DNA of 64,000 nucleotides from positions 46,631 to 110,630 of the forward strand of contig NZ_JFKE01000008.1 of assembly GCF_000647975.1 (NCBI RefSeq), in the 5' to 3' direction. The notes beneath the pieces are model-generated. The model had not been told where the DNA came from. It was given only the letters and a program-made list of their open reading frames with translations, and searched no databases. Positions 44,170 to 51,759 of the stretch are shown here, piece by piece; position 1 is the first letter of the stretch, and each line of letters opens with the position of its first letter. Source of the DNA: Actibacterium mucosum KCTC 23349. Lineage in GTDB: Bacteria > Pseudomonadota > Alphaproteobacteria > Rhodobacterales > Rhodobacteraceae. A program made the translations under genes and the position numbers.

Positions 44170-44909
44170 TGCCGGGTTACAGCGACTATGCGGGCGCCCA
44201 TGTGATGGTGACTGGCGCGGCAGCTGGTATCGGGCGGGCCTGCGCGCGGGCCTTCGCGACGCAGGGGGCGCGTGTGACGGCGGTGGATCTGGATGCCAAG
44301 GGGCTGGCGGAAACGCAAGCCCATGCACCGGATGCAATTGCCGTGCTGACCTGCGATCTGAGCGATCCGGAGGACACGGAAAAGATGTTCAACACCGCGA
44401 TCGCCGCACAGGGCCCGTTGCGGGCGTTGGTCAATAATGCCGGGGTCGATCAACGCTGTGCGTTTGATCAGGACACGGCGGATCGCTGGCGCTGGATGAT
44501 GGCGGTGAACCTTGACCATCACGCGCTGCTGGGCCGGCTGGCCGCGCCGGGTATGTCCGAAAGAGGCGGCGCGATTGTCAACATGAGCTCCACCGCCTGG
44601 ATGAAGCTGGCCGGCGATCTGACGGCCTATCACGCAGCCAAGGCCGGTGTTGTGGGGTTGACCCGTGGCATGGCGCGCGATCTGGGCGGGCAGGGCATCC
44701 GCGTGAACGCCATCGCGCCGGGCCGCGTGGTGACGGAACGTGTGGCCGCCGCCGTTGACGACGCATGGGCCGCAGAAACCCGCTCGCTGCAGTGCTTGCC
44801 AGAGTTGATCTCGCCCGCAGATATTGCCGAGACCACGCTGTGGCTATGCTCGGACGCGGCACGGATGATCACCGGTCAAACCATCGTGGTGGATGGCGGC
44901 GTGGTTTGA
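44169..44909 (+). CDS. SDR-family dehydrogenase, probable sugar 1-dehydrogenase
   Basis: 246-residue classical SDR. TGAAAGIGRACARAF binds the cofactor, NNAGVDQ follows, and the catalytic residues are in MSSTAW...YHAAKAG. D42 region VTAVDLDAKG (Asp after the second strand) suggests NAD preference. Its ATG overlaps the lactonase stop as TGATG. Direct coupling to a lactonase suggests it oxidises an aldose to the lactone, as SDR-type rhamnose, fucose or glucose 1-dehydrogenases do. A later oxidation of a deoxy keto acid is the alternative. Confidence 0.82.
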   Translation: MPGYSDYAGAHVMVTGAAAGIGRACARAFATQGARVTAVDLDAKGLAETQAHAPDAIAVLTCDLSDPEDTEKMFNTAIAAQGPLRALVNNAGVDQRCAFDQDTADRWRWMMAVNLDHHALLGRLAAPGMSERGGAIVNMSSTAWMKLAGDLTAYHAAKAGVVGLTRGMARDLGGQGIRVNAIAPGRVVTERVAAAVDDAWAAETRSLQCLPELISPADIAETTLWLCSDAARMITGQTIVVDGGVV

Positions 44910-44924
44910 AGGGGGTATTCATCA

Positions 44925-44955
44925 CGAATTCGCGATAATCTTTCCTCGAATTCGC
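44925..44955. promoter_or_regulatory. Two CGAATTCGC copies 22 bp apart upstream of the BKACE gene
   Basis: CGAATTCGC occurs at 44925-44933 and 44947-44955, each containing the 8-bp palindrome CGAATTCG. The 22-bp period is two DNA turns, so both sites face the same side. The pair lies in the 84-bp space between the SDR and BKACE genes, which suits an operator for the latter. Confidence 0.45.
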
Positions 44956-44993
44956 TGTTTATCCCCGATCTGGCGCGTTGCAGGGTCGCGCGC

Positions 44994-45845
44994 ATGACAA
45001 ACCTTTCCACCAAGCCCTGCATCATCTGTGTTGCCATCACCGGCTCGCTGCCCCGTAAATCCAACAACCCTGCGGTGCCCATCACCGTTGCCGAGCAGGT
45101 GGAAAGCACCCACGAAGCGTTCGAGGCAGGGGCCAGCATCGTCCATGCCCATGTGCGCAATGACGATCAAAGCCCAAGCTCTGATCCCCAGCGGTTCGCA
45201 CAGCTGAAAGAAGGGATCGAACGGCACTGCCCGGGCATGATCATCCAGTTTTCCACCGGTGGCCGATCCGGTGCCAACAAAGAGCGCGGCGGGATGCTGT
45301 CTTTGGGGCCCGATATGGCGTCGCTTTCGGTGGGGTCGAACAACTTCCCAACCCGTGTATATGAAAATGCGCCGGACCTTGTGGACTGGCTGGCCAGCGA
45401 AATGCGCAGCCATGCCGTCAAACCCGAGATCGAGGCCTTCGACCTGAGCCACATCCACCAGGCCGCCGCCATGAACCGCGACGGGCGCATCCCCGGTTCG
45501 TTGTATGTCCAGTTCGTGATGGGCGTGAAAAACGCCATGCCCGTGGATCGGGATGTCTTTGACTATTATGTCAAAACGGTACAGCGTCTTGCCCCCGGGG
45601 CGGAATGGTGCGCCGCCGGGATCGGGCCGCACCAGCTGACCCTGAACGAATGGTGCGTGACCGCAGGGGGCCATTGTCGCACCGGGCTGGAAGACAACGT
45701 GCGTCTGGACCGCGACACGCTGGCGCCGTCAAACGCGGCGTTGGTGCGGCGCGTGACCGATCTGTGCGCACAGCATGACCGCCCCGTTGCAACGTGGCAG
45801 CAAGCACGCCAGATGCTGGATCTGCGCATGCCCGCCGACGCGTAG
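44994..45845 (+). CDS. BKACE-family beta-keto acid cleavage enzyme (DUF849)
   Basis: 283-residue zinc TIM-barrel. BKACE enzymes condense a beta-keto acid with acetyl-CoA to give acetoacetate and a new acyl-CoA. Family marks are CVAITGSLPRKSNNPAVP, the zinc-binding SIVHAHVRND, FSTGGRSGAN and EAFDLSHIHQ. It follows the sugar-acid operon after 84 bp carrying paired palindromes, so it may be separately controlled. Which beta-keto acid it uses is unclear; it need not belong to the sugar pathway. Confidence 0.88.
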   Translation: MTNLSTKPCIICVAITGSLPRKSNNPAVPITVAEQVESTHEAFEAGASIVHAHVRNDDQSPSSDPQRFAQLKEGIERHCPGMIIQFSTGGRSGANKERGGMLSLGPDMASLSVGSNNFPTRVYENAPDLVDWLASEMRSHAVKPEIEAFDLSHIHQAAAMNRDGRIPGSLYVQFVMGVKNAMPVDRDVFDYYVKTVQRLAPGAEWCAAGIGPHQLTLNEWCVTAGGHCRTGLEDNVRLDRDTLAPSNAALVRRVTDLCAQHDRPVATWQQARQMLDLRMPADA

Positions 45846-45850
45846 GGCGC

Positions 45851-46321
45851 TTAGCCCCAGAACTTCCAGAAAGGTTTCTTTTCCGCGGCCTGTGCCTCAA
45901 TCGCGGCGGGGCTGGGGTAAGCGGCGTCTTTCATCACGCCGGCCAGCGTGGTGTAGGCGGTGACCCATGCCTCCTTCACCTCTGGGGTCCACGCGTCGCC
46001 CAGACCCTTTTCCAGCGTGCGCAGCAGCGAAGCGCCAACGCTGTCATAGTCACCCGGCTTTACGCCGTAATCGACGTGCTTGACGGCCAGCTGCTGTGCC
46101 ACCGGCACAATCGCGTCCAAATCGCGCAACCCGTTGACCACAACCCCCAAGGTCGCCATCAGCTTGGTGCCCTGTTCCTTCATGTCGGAATTGGCAAAAT
46201 AGGGTTTAACGGCCGGGGCGGTTTCAAACAGGTCGGCATAGAAAAGTTCGGCGGCGGTATCTTTGATCGGCACCACTTTGGCAAAGCTGTCCTGGATCAG
46301 GGTAATTTGCGTTTCGTTCAT
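45851..46321 (-). CDS. Single-domain bacterial globin
   Basis: 156-residue globin without a reductase domain, of Vitreoscilla-hemoglobin / flavohemoglobin-globin type. The proximal His is H82 (AVKHVDYGVKPGDY), and Tyr28 (ELFYADLF) is at the B10-like position used for O2 or NO binding. A C-terminal tail of about 20 residues (AAIEAQAAEKKPFWKFWG) is extra. ATG 46321 has GGAG eight bases ahead; the upstream GTG does not. It is the last gene of a leftward redox operon and may bind NO or O2 for its partners. It ends 5 bp from the convergent BKACE stop. Confidence 0.87.
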   Translation of the reverse strand: MNETQITLIQDSFAKVVPIKDTAAELFYADLFETAPAVKPYFANSDMKEQGTKLMATLGVVVNGLRDLDAIVPVAQQLAVKHVDYGVKPGDYDSVGASLLRTLEKGLGDAWTPEVKEAWVTAYTTLAGVMKDAAYPSPAAIEAQAAEKKPFWKFWG

Positions 46322-46326
46322 ATCTG

Positions 46327-46758
46327 TCACTCCGTTTCAGAATTGGTTTGTGTTTCTTGGGCCCAGGCCAGCGCGGCATCCTGCCCGCCACTGACCCAAA
46401 CCATGAAAGCAACGGCCGCCCGCACGTCATCGTCGGACAGGTCCGGGTTTCCCCCCTTGGCGGGCATCTGGGTGTATTTCGGCCCGATGAACCCGTCGAT
46501 CGCGTGGGTGTTCAGGGTGTTGATCCCCTTTGCGATCCGGGGCGCCCAGTCTTTTTCAGACGTCACCTTGGGCGCCCCGGTCAGTTTGTTGCCGCCGTGG
46601 CAGTTCTGGCACGTGCCCTCCCACACGAGCGCACCCTGCACCAATACGGGCAGGGGCGGTTCGGGCAATCGGTCACGGGTCACAAACCCGTTCAGCCCAT
46701 CGGCCATCGCGGCCATGGGCGTCAGGATCATTCCGGCCATCAGCAGCGCGCGCATCAT
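46327..46758 (-). CDS. Monoheme c-type cytochrome
   Basis: 143-residue periplasmic cytochrome. The signal peptide is MMRALLMAGMILTPMAAMADG. The single heme site is CQNCHGG, and the likely Met ligand is in YTQMPAKGG. The segment LSDDDVRAAVAFMVW is a typical class I C-terminal helix. It could shuttle electrons from the multiheme partner to an oxidase. It overlaps the next upstream gene by one base and has a C-terminal acidic tail. Confidence 0.88.
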   Translation of the reverse strand: MMRALLMAGMILTPMAAMADGLNGFVTRDRLPEPPLPVLVQGALVWEGTCQNCHGGNKLTGAPKVTSEKDWAPRIAKGINTLNTHAIDGFIGPKYTQMPAKGGNPDLSDDDVRAAVAFMVWVSGGQDAALAWAQETQTNSETE

Positions 46759-47333
46759 CAGCCGTCCATCGGGATGCGGATCACAACGCCGCCCATCACG
46801 TCACCGGCCTGGAAGTCGGTTTTGGGCGAGTCCTTGTGGTCGTTGTGGCAGGCATAGCACGCCTCGGCCACGGCGATGTCAGGGTAGACGGCGGTGAAAT
46901 AGGTGGTGCCGCCCAGCTCTTCCTCGCCATAGAAGTTCTCGCCGGGATTCGCGGCGATATATTCCAGGCCTTCCTTCTCCATATCGGTGGTCGGCGCGTT
47001 TTGCTTGTTGATCGGCCACAGCGACAGCAACGAATAGGTGAACTCGTCGGTTTCCTCGGCCACCATTTCCGCACCAAAGCGGAACATCTGGGCTGGCAGA
47101 ACCAGCGCTTTGTCATCCTCGAAATGCTCGGAAGCGGTGATGACTTTTTCCTGCACGGCCAGACGGTTGACGATCATACGCGTATAGACGGTACGGTCGG
47201 AACTCATGACCAGATGCAGCAGGTCCGTGACGGTTTCGTAATCCATTCCGTCGGCCATGGCGGATGGGGCTGCGCCCATTGCCATTGCGCCGCCCAGAAC
47301 TGCGGCTTTGATTTTTCCGAATTTAGCACCCAT
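46758..47333 (-). CDS. Tll0287-like (DUF3365) heme-binding periplasmic protein
   Basis: 191-residue protein. A signal peptide (AAVLGGAMAMGAAPSAMADG) is followed by a PAS-like Tll0287/DUF3365 domain, with RLAVQEKVITASEHFEDDKALVLPAQMFR and FYGEEELGGTTYFTAVYPDIAV. One heme site, CYACHND, is near the C-terminus, then the ending GGVVIRIP. Such domains bind heme c and are thought to sense or transfer electrons. The role here is unknown, but it sits between two cytochromes. Confidence 0.82.
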   Translation of the reverse strand: MGAKFGKIKAAVLGGAMAMGAAPSAMADGMDYETVTDLLHLVMSSDRTVYTRMIVNRLAVQEKVITASEHFEDDKALVLPAQMFRFGAEMVAEETDEFTYSLLSLWPINKQNAPTTDMEKEGLEYIAANPGENFYGEEELGGTTYFTAVYPDIAVAEACYACHNDHKDSPKTDFQAGDVMGGVVIRIPMDG

Positions 47334-47381
47334 GTTAGGATCTCCTGTGCCCTCGGGGTTGCGGGATGCGTGGCCGGCCGG

Positions 47382-48875
47382 TCATTGGTTGGCGCCTTCG
47401 TCCGGCTGGCTCACGCGGCTTACCGCCCAATCGATGCTGTCGATATGGCGATCCGGTTGGCCCGAGAAATTCCGCGCAACAAGGTCCGGGTCCGCCAGAG
47501 CGTCGATGGCAAATTCGAGGCTGTGGCATTCCATGCAGACTGGGCGGATCATTTTTTCATTCGGGCGTAGCGTGTCGTTTTGATTGTGGTTGGTGGTCAC
47601 GATGCCATCGCGTTCGGTTTGCGGCATGTGACAGGTTGCGCAGGTGACGGCGGAACCCGGCGGCAGATCACCGGCCAGTTCCGCCTGCCACAGATCATGA
47701 TGCGGGCTGTCGGTATAGGATTGGCTGTGATCGTCGGCGTGGCAGGAAAGACAGGCCCCCACAGCCGCAAAGTTCAGGTCCTGCTCGTGCGGTTTGTGGC
47801 AGGTGTTGCATGTCAGATCCTGACCATGCGCGTCAGGCAGCAGTGGCACGCGCGCCTCGGCTGTCGACATGCGCGGGGCCGGGGACGGGTCGTCCACATA
47901 GGCCTCGATGGCCGAAATCAGGGCTTCGGGCGGCTTCTTCAGGCCAAGCGCGCGCAGCATCTTCTTGGCGTCGCGCGGTTTGGCGATCTTTGGATGGCTG
48001 CGCATGCCGTGACGGCCCAAGGCAAAGGTCTTGGCCTCGGCCCGGTGGCAATCGGCGCAGATCGCTTCGCCCGGCGCGTCGACCCACGCGGCCTCGACCG
48101 CGTCGGGCGTTTCGGCATCTGGCGCGTGGCAACTGGCGCAGGTCACGTCGGCGGCAGCATGGGCCGAGGCCGCCCAATGGCCATCTATCACGTCGTCGCG
48201 TTTGTCTTCAGGGGCACGGACAGAGGCCAGATAGGCCTGAACCTCGTCCTCCGACGGGCGCGCCCGGTTTCGGGCCACGGTTGCCGCAGGATGCTGTGCG
48301 GCGTCTTTCAACCAGGGTTGCCCGGCGTGTTTCACCAGAAAATCTTCGTAGATGGCGCGATTGTCGTGGTAGTTGTGGCACCCGGACGACGCGCAGGTTT
48401 CGAACCCCAGATCGGCATGCGAAGGCCGGTTCACGCGCACATCCTGATCGCCTTCGGAATGGCAGGCCACGCAATAGTCTTGCGGCAAGGTCAACAAACC
48501 GGCCAGCGTGATCTCGGGCTGGTGTTCGGAGTGGCACGAGGTGCAGAACCGCGCGTCGATCCTTTCCCAATACGACGCCATGCGCGGGTTCTTGAATTTC
48601 TTGATCGGGTGGCTGTCGTTGGAGGCCTTCAATTCTTCCTTGTGGCAGGTCGTACAGGTCTTGTTGATGTCTTTGCGCACTTTCTTCTGGCTGGCGAAGG
48701 GGGACGAGGTGTGACAGGTCTCGCAGGCCAGTTCGATCTGATGGTGCACACCGGCCGTCTCGCCGGGCATGAAAGTCAGGCGCGGCCCGCCAAGGTAAAG
48801 CCGTGTGAAGGCAACGCCTGCAATGATCAGCGTCAGCGCGATCCAGATCAGCCAGAGGGTTCGGTTACGCAGCAT
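47382..48875 (-). CDS. Membrane-anchored 11-heme c-type cytochrome
   Basis: 497 residues. One N-terminal transmembrane anchor (LWLIWIALTLIIAGVAFTRL, residues 6-25) places the rest in the periplasm. Ten CXXCH motifs are visible (CETCH, CTTCH, CTSCH, CVACH, CASCH, CADCH, CNTCH, CLSCH, CATCH, CMECH) plus one CX4CH (CASSGCH). No CXXCK site is present, so it is not NrfA. There is no close match that I recognise to octaheme tetrathionate reductase or hydroxylamine oxidoreductase. The start is 48875; a longer frame overlaps the next gene. It lies 11 bp after the FAD oxidoreductase gene and likely takes electrons from or to it. Confidence 0.87.
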   Translation of the reverse strand: MLRNRTLWLIWIALTLIIAGVAFTRLYLGGPRLTFMPGETAGVHHQIELACETCHTSSPFASQKKVRKDINKTCTTCHKEELKASNDSHPIKKFKNPRMASYWERIDARFCTSCHSEHQPEITLAGLLTLPQDYCVACHSEGDQDVRVNRPSHADLGFETCASSGCHNYHDNRAIYEDFLVKHAGQPWLKDAAQHPAATVARNRARPSEDEVQAYLASVRAPEDKRDDVIDGHWAASAHAAADVTCASCHAPDAETPDAVEAAWVDAPGEAICADCHRAEAKTFALGRHGMRSHPKIAKPRDAKKMLRALGLKKPPEALISAIEAYVDDPSPAPRMSTAEARVPLLPDAHGQDLTCNTCHKPHEQDLNFAAVGACLSCHADDHSQSYTDSPHHDLWQAELAGDLPPGSAVTCATCHMPQTERDGIVTTNHNQNDTLRPNEKMIRPVCMECHSLEFAIDALADPDLVARNFSGQPDRHIDSIDWAVSRVSQPDEGANQ

Positions 48876-48886
48876 GGTCCGGACCC

Positions 48887-50878
48887 TCAGAACGCGTAAG
48901 ACGCCAGAACGTGGAACAACAGCAGCGCGGGCAACGGCCAAAGCAACAGGATATGCACCCATGTTGGCAATTTGCGGGGCGGCTTGCGGGACGATCCCAC
49001 GCCGCGTGCGCGCAACTCGTGATCGCCGCCCGTGGCCAGCCCTGCCACCGCACCGATCAGCGTCGTACCAAGGAAACTGACGGCCAGCGCCATGTTCCAG
49101 CCTGATCCAAGATTGAGCCCCGTATGCGCCGCAAACCCTGCAATTGCGGCCAGCCCGATGCCGTTATGGACCATGCGCCAACTGTTGAATCCGCCAAGTT
49201 TATCCATGAATCGCAACCGCTTACGCAGCCCGATCGTGAACGCGGCGAGCGTGATCCCAAGCAGGATGAAGCCCGACCATTGCTTGACGATATTGTCCCG
49301 CCACAGCCAGTCGCGCAGGCTGTCGGCGTCATAGCTGGTGGGCAACGGGATATGGCCGGCAAGAAACGGATAGGCGGCCAGCAAAAGCGCAAGCGCCGAA
49401 AGACCAAGCACCGGTTTCCACAACGGGATCGGTTCGGGCTTGGCGCCGGCCTCGATCATCTCGGCAATCTGGGGGCGGCATGTCCCACATACGGTGCTGG
49501 CGCCGGTTTCGACGCTGACCGCATCGGGTGTCGTGCAGCCCCCCGCGATGGCCACGCGTACCTGCCCGCATGTCACGCCGGTGCAATTGCACAAGGTCGC
49601 GGTGTCTGGCAGGGCGTCGGGGGCCTCTTCGGCCTCGATCCACAATAGCCCTTGTTTGCGGAACCGGAACAGCATCCAAGGGTAAACCGTTGCACCGTTT
49701 TGTATCGCGTCCTGCACGCGACTGGTTTGTTCCCAGTCGCCAACGGCCACTGCACCCACCAGTTTGCCGCGTTCCACAAAAATCCGGCGATATCCGCTGT
49801 CGTCGCGCCAAGTATGGCTTGCAACATTGGGGCGCACGTCAAGCTGTTCGATCTCGCCGGCCGAGAACACCTCGGCCCCAATCACTTTCAGCTTGGTGGC
49901 TGGCTTAGCCCCTGAAAACGCGGCGTTTTTGCCCGCGATGACCTGTGCGGCCACCTCGGCCTGCGCGTAGCCGGGGCCGACCAATCCTTGGAGCTGCCCG
50001 TTATGCTCGGCACATTCGCCAACCGCAAAGATGTCCGGGTCGCTGGTTTGCATCTGGTCGTTGACGATGATGCCATGGTTAAAGGCCAAACGCGTGTCGC
50101 GGGCCAGATCAATGTTGGCGCGGATACCGGTACAGATGATGACCGTATCGCACTCGATCTTGGTGCCGTCCGACAGCAGCAGACCGTTAACCTTGTGAGT
50201 TCCGGTGATCTCGCGCACCGCCACTCCGGTACGAACATCGACGCCCAGAGTTTTGATATCATTGGCGAGTTTTGCGCCACCCTCTTTGTCCAGCTGACGC
50301 GGCATCAGGTGACTTTCGTGTTCTACCACGGTCACGGCACATTGGCGGCGACGCATGCCGCGCGCGGCCTCCAGGCCCAGCAAACCACCGCCGATCACGG
50401 CCACTTTGCGGGCCGAGAAGGACCGGGCAAGAAGGGCCGAGGCGTCATCGGCGCTGCGGAACCGGTAGACGCCCGACAATTCGCGCCCCGGAATACCCGG
50501 CAGGAATGCGCGCGAGCCTGTGGCCATCACCAAACGGTCATAGCTCCACAATGTGCCATCGGCGGTAACTACTTGTTTTTGTTCACGATTGATCCGGGCA
50601 ACGCGTTGGCCAAGCTGCAGGTTGAATAGCGTTTTGTCGGTTGGCAGATCACCAAATGCGATATCGCCAAACTGTGCATCGCCCCCTAAAAGAGGGGTCA
50701 AGCGCACCCGGTTGTAAGGCGGCAGAACCTCGTCGCTTAGCACGGTTGTCGCGATCCCGGCCCGGGTCAGGTTCTGCGCTGCACGTATACCCACCGGACC
50801 ACCGCCAATGACCAGAACACGCGGACTGTCCGGTGCGGAAAGGTGTGTGTTTTGAGCGGCTTCGGCCTGCAACGACAT
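48887..50878 (-). CDS. NirB-like FAD oxidoreductase fused to BFD [2Fe-2S] and a membrane domain
   Basis: 663 residues in three parts. Residues 20-400 are a nitrite-reductase-type FAD/NAD(P)H oxidoreductase with two dinucleotide motifs (VIGGGPVGIRAAQ, VIGGGLLGLEAARG). Residues about 428-466 are a BFD-like site with four Cys (CNCTGVTCGQ...CGTC). From about 490 there are five or so membrane helices resembling ferric-reductase or cytochrome b-type domains, with His in HNGIG, AAHTGLN and WVHILLL. There is no siroheme/[4Fe-4S] sulfite/nitrite reductase domain. It would pass NAD(P)H electrons into or through the membrane toward the multiheme cytochrome. Confidence 0.85.
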   Translation of the reverse strand: MSLQAEAAQNTHLSAPDSPRVLVIGGGPVGIRAAQNLTRAGIATTVLSDEVLPPYNRVRLTPLLGGDAQFGDIAFGDLPTDKTLFNLQLGQRVARINREQKQVVTADGTLWSYDRLVMATGSRAFLPGIPGRELSGVYRFRSADDASALLARSFSARKVAVIGGGLLGLEAARGMRRRQCAVTVVEHESHLMPRQLDKEGGAKLANDIKTLGVDVRTGVAVREITGTHKVNGLLLSDGTKIECDTVIICTGIRANIDLARDTRLAFNHGIIVNDQMQTSDPDIFAVGECAEHNGQLQGLVGPGYAQAEVAAQVIAGKNAAFSGAKPATKLKVIGAEVFSAGEIEQLDVRPNVASHTWRDDSGYRRIFVERGKLVGAVAVGDWEQTSRVQDAIQNGATVYPWMLFRFRKQGLLWIEAEEAPDALPDTATLCNCTGVTCGQVRVAIAGGCTTPDAVSVETGASTVCGTCRPQIAEMIEAGAKPEPIPLWKPVLGLSALALLLAAYPFLAGHIPLPTSYDADSLRDWLWRDNIVKQWSGFILLGITLAAFTIGLRKRLRFMDKLGGFNSWRMVHNGIGLAAIAGFAAHTGLNLGSGWNMALAVSFLGTTLIGAVAGLATGGDHELRARGVGSSRKPPRKLPTWVHILLLWPLPALLLFHVLASYAF

Positions 50879-51289
50879 GACATGTTCCCTGAACGGGGGC
50901 CCGCGAAGGCCCCTGTGGCTGAGAGCGTCGTTGCTCGGTTCTTGCTAATCCCTTGCGCCAACCGCCGTTGATTGACGCGCCTCCATTTGCATGGTTGCGG
51001 GTTGCGCAAGTCAAGCTTTCGCGCGCGCAGAATCTGCGCCGCACCGCAGAATGTGCGCCGATTGACGGCAATTGGTGCCGAAAGCATCACAATGAAAACT
51101 TGCAGGTCTTTTTTAAACTCTTCGACCTCGATTTAGGCAAAATTAAAACTTTGGACGCCTGCGCCACCTGATATCTGCCACGAAACGAGGACAAGATCAC
51201 CGGACGGTGAGGCAGGTTTGATTTGGTGGAACACCGGTTTTTGGGCACAGTTCGGGCAACTCGAATCCAGATCGTTGCGGAGGCCGACA
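50879..51289. other. 411-bp divergent regulatory region with paired repeats
   Basis: No convincing ORF. CGCAGAATCTGCGCCG (51026-51041) and CGCAGAATGTGCGCCG (51045-51060) differ by one base and repeat at 19 bp; the first contains the palindrome GCAGA-A-TCTGC. TTGCGCAA occurs at 51002. The right third (51080-51180) is AT-rich and suits promoters. These may be operators for the two divergent redox transcripts. Confidence 0.5.
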
Positions 51290-51751
51290 ATGCGTCAACT
51301 TTTCCTTTCCACCGTCTTTGCGGGGGTGTCTGTCGCCCTGTCGCCGATGGCCCACGCGGCCGAGGGAGAGCGGGTGCGCGTGACGGGCGAGATCATCGAC
51401 ACGTGGTGCTATTTCTCGGGCGTGATGGGCGGTCCGGACGCGGTGGTCGGCTCGGCGCATCATACCTGCGCGCTGTGGTGTTCGGCCGGCGGCATCCCGG
51501 TTGGCCTGTTGGGCGAAGATGGCGAGGTGTATATGGTGCTGAAGATCGGTGCCGATGATGGTTCGGCAAGCGGTGACACGCAGTTGACCCTGGCCAGCCA
51601 CGAGATTGTCGCCGACGGGCTGCTGTATCAGCGCGACGGGCTGAACTATATCGTCGTCGAAGAGGTGGTGGCCGACAACGACATCACCAATCTGAACCAC
51701 GAAGATTACGGCCCCGTGCCGCCCTTCGCCATTCCCAACCCCAACAAGTGA
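51290..51751 (+). CDS. Cys-rich periplasmic protein of unknown function (paralogue 1)
   Basis: 153 residues. The signal peptide is MRQLFLSTVFAGVSVALSPMAHA. The mature domain begins RVRVTGEIIDTWCYFSGVMGG, then HHTCALWCSAGGIPVGLLGEDGEVYMVLKIG. Cys and His residues (C in DTWCY, HHTCALWC) form a likely metal or redox site. The beta-rich pattern resembles an OB-like fold. I do not recognise the family by name. GGAGG is six bases before the ATG. The next gene encodes a distant relative, and both precede a SCO-type protein, so copper handling or electron transfer is possible. Confidence 0.72.
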   Translation: MRQLFLSTVFAGVSVALSPMAHAAEGERVRVTGEIIDTWCYFSGVMGGPDAVVGSAHHTCALWCSAGGIPVGLLGEDGEVYMVLKIGADDGSASGDTQLTLASHEIVADGLLYQRDGLNYIVVEEVVADNDITNLNHEDYGPVPPFAIPNPNK

Positions 51752-51759
51752 GGCACGTG

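Noticed and set aside
47382..48875. Identification as NrfA or octaheme tetrathionate reductase
   Set aside because: No CXXCK heme site is present, and the count of eleven motifs plus an N-terminal anchor does not fit either enzyme.
48887..50878. Identification as assimilatory nitrite reductase NirB
   Set aside because: The FAD and BFD parts match, but the siroheme/[4Fe-4S] reductase domain is absent and replaced by membrane helices.
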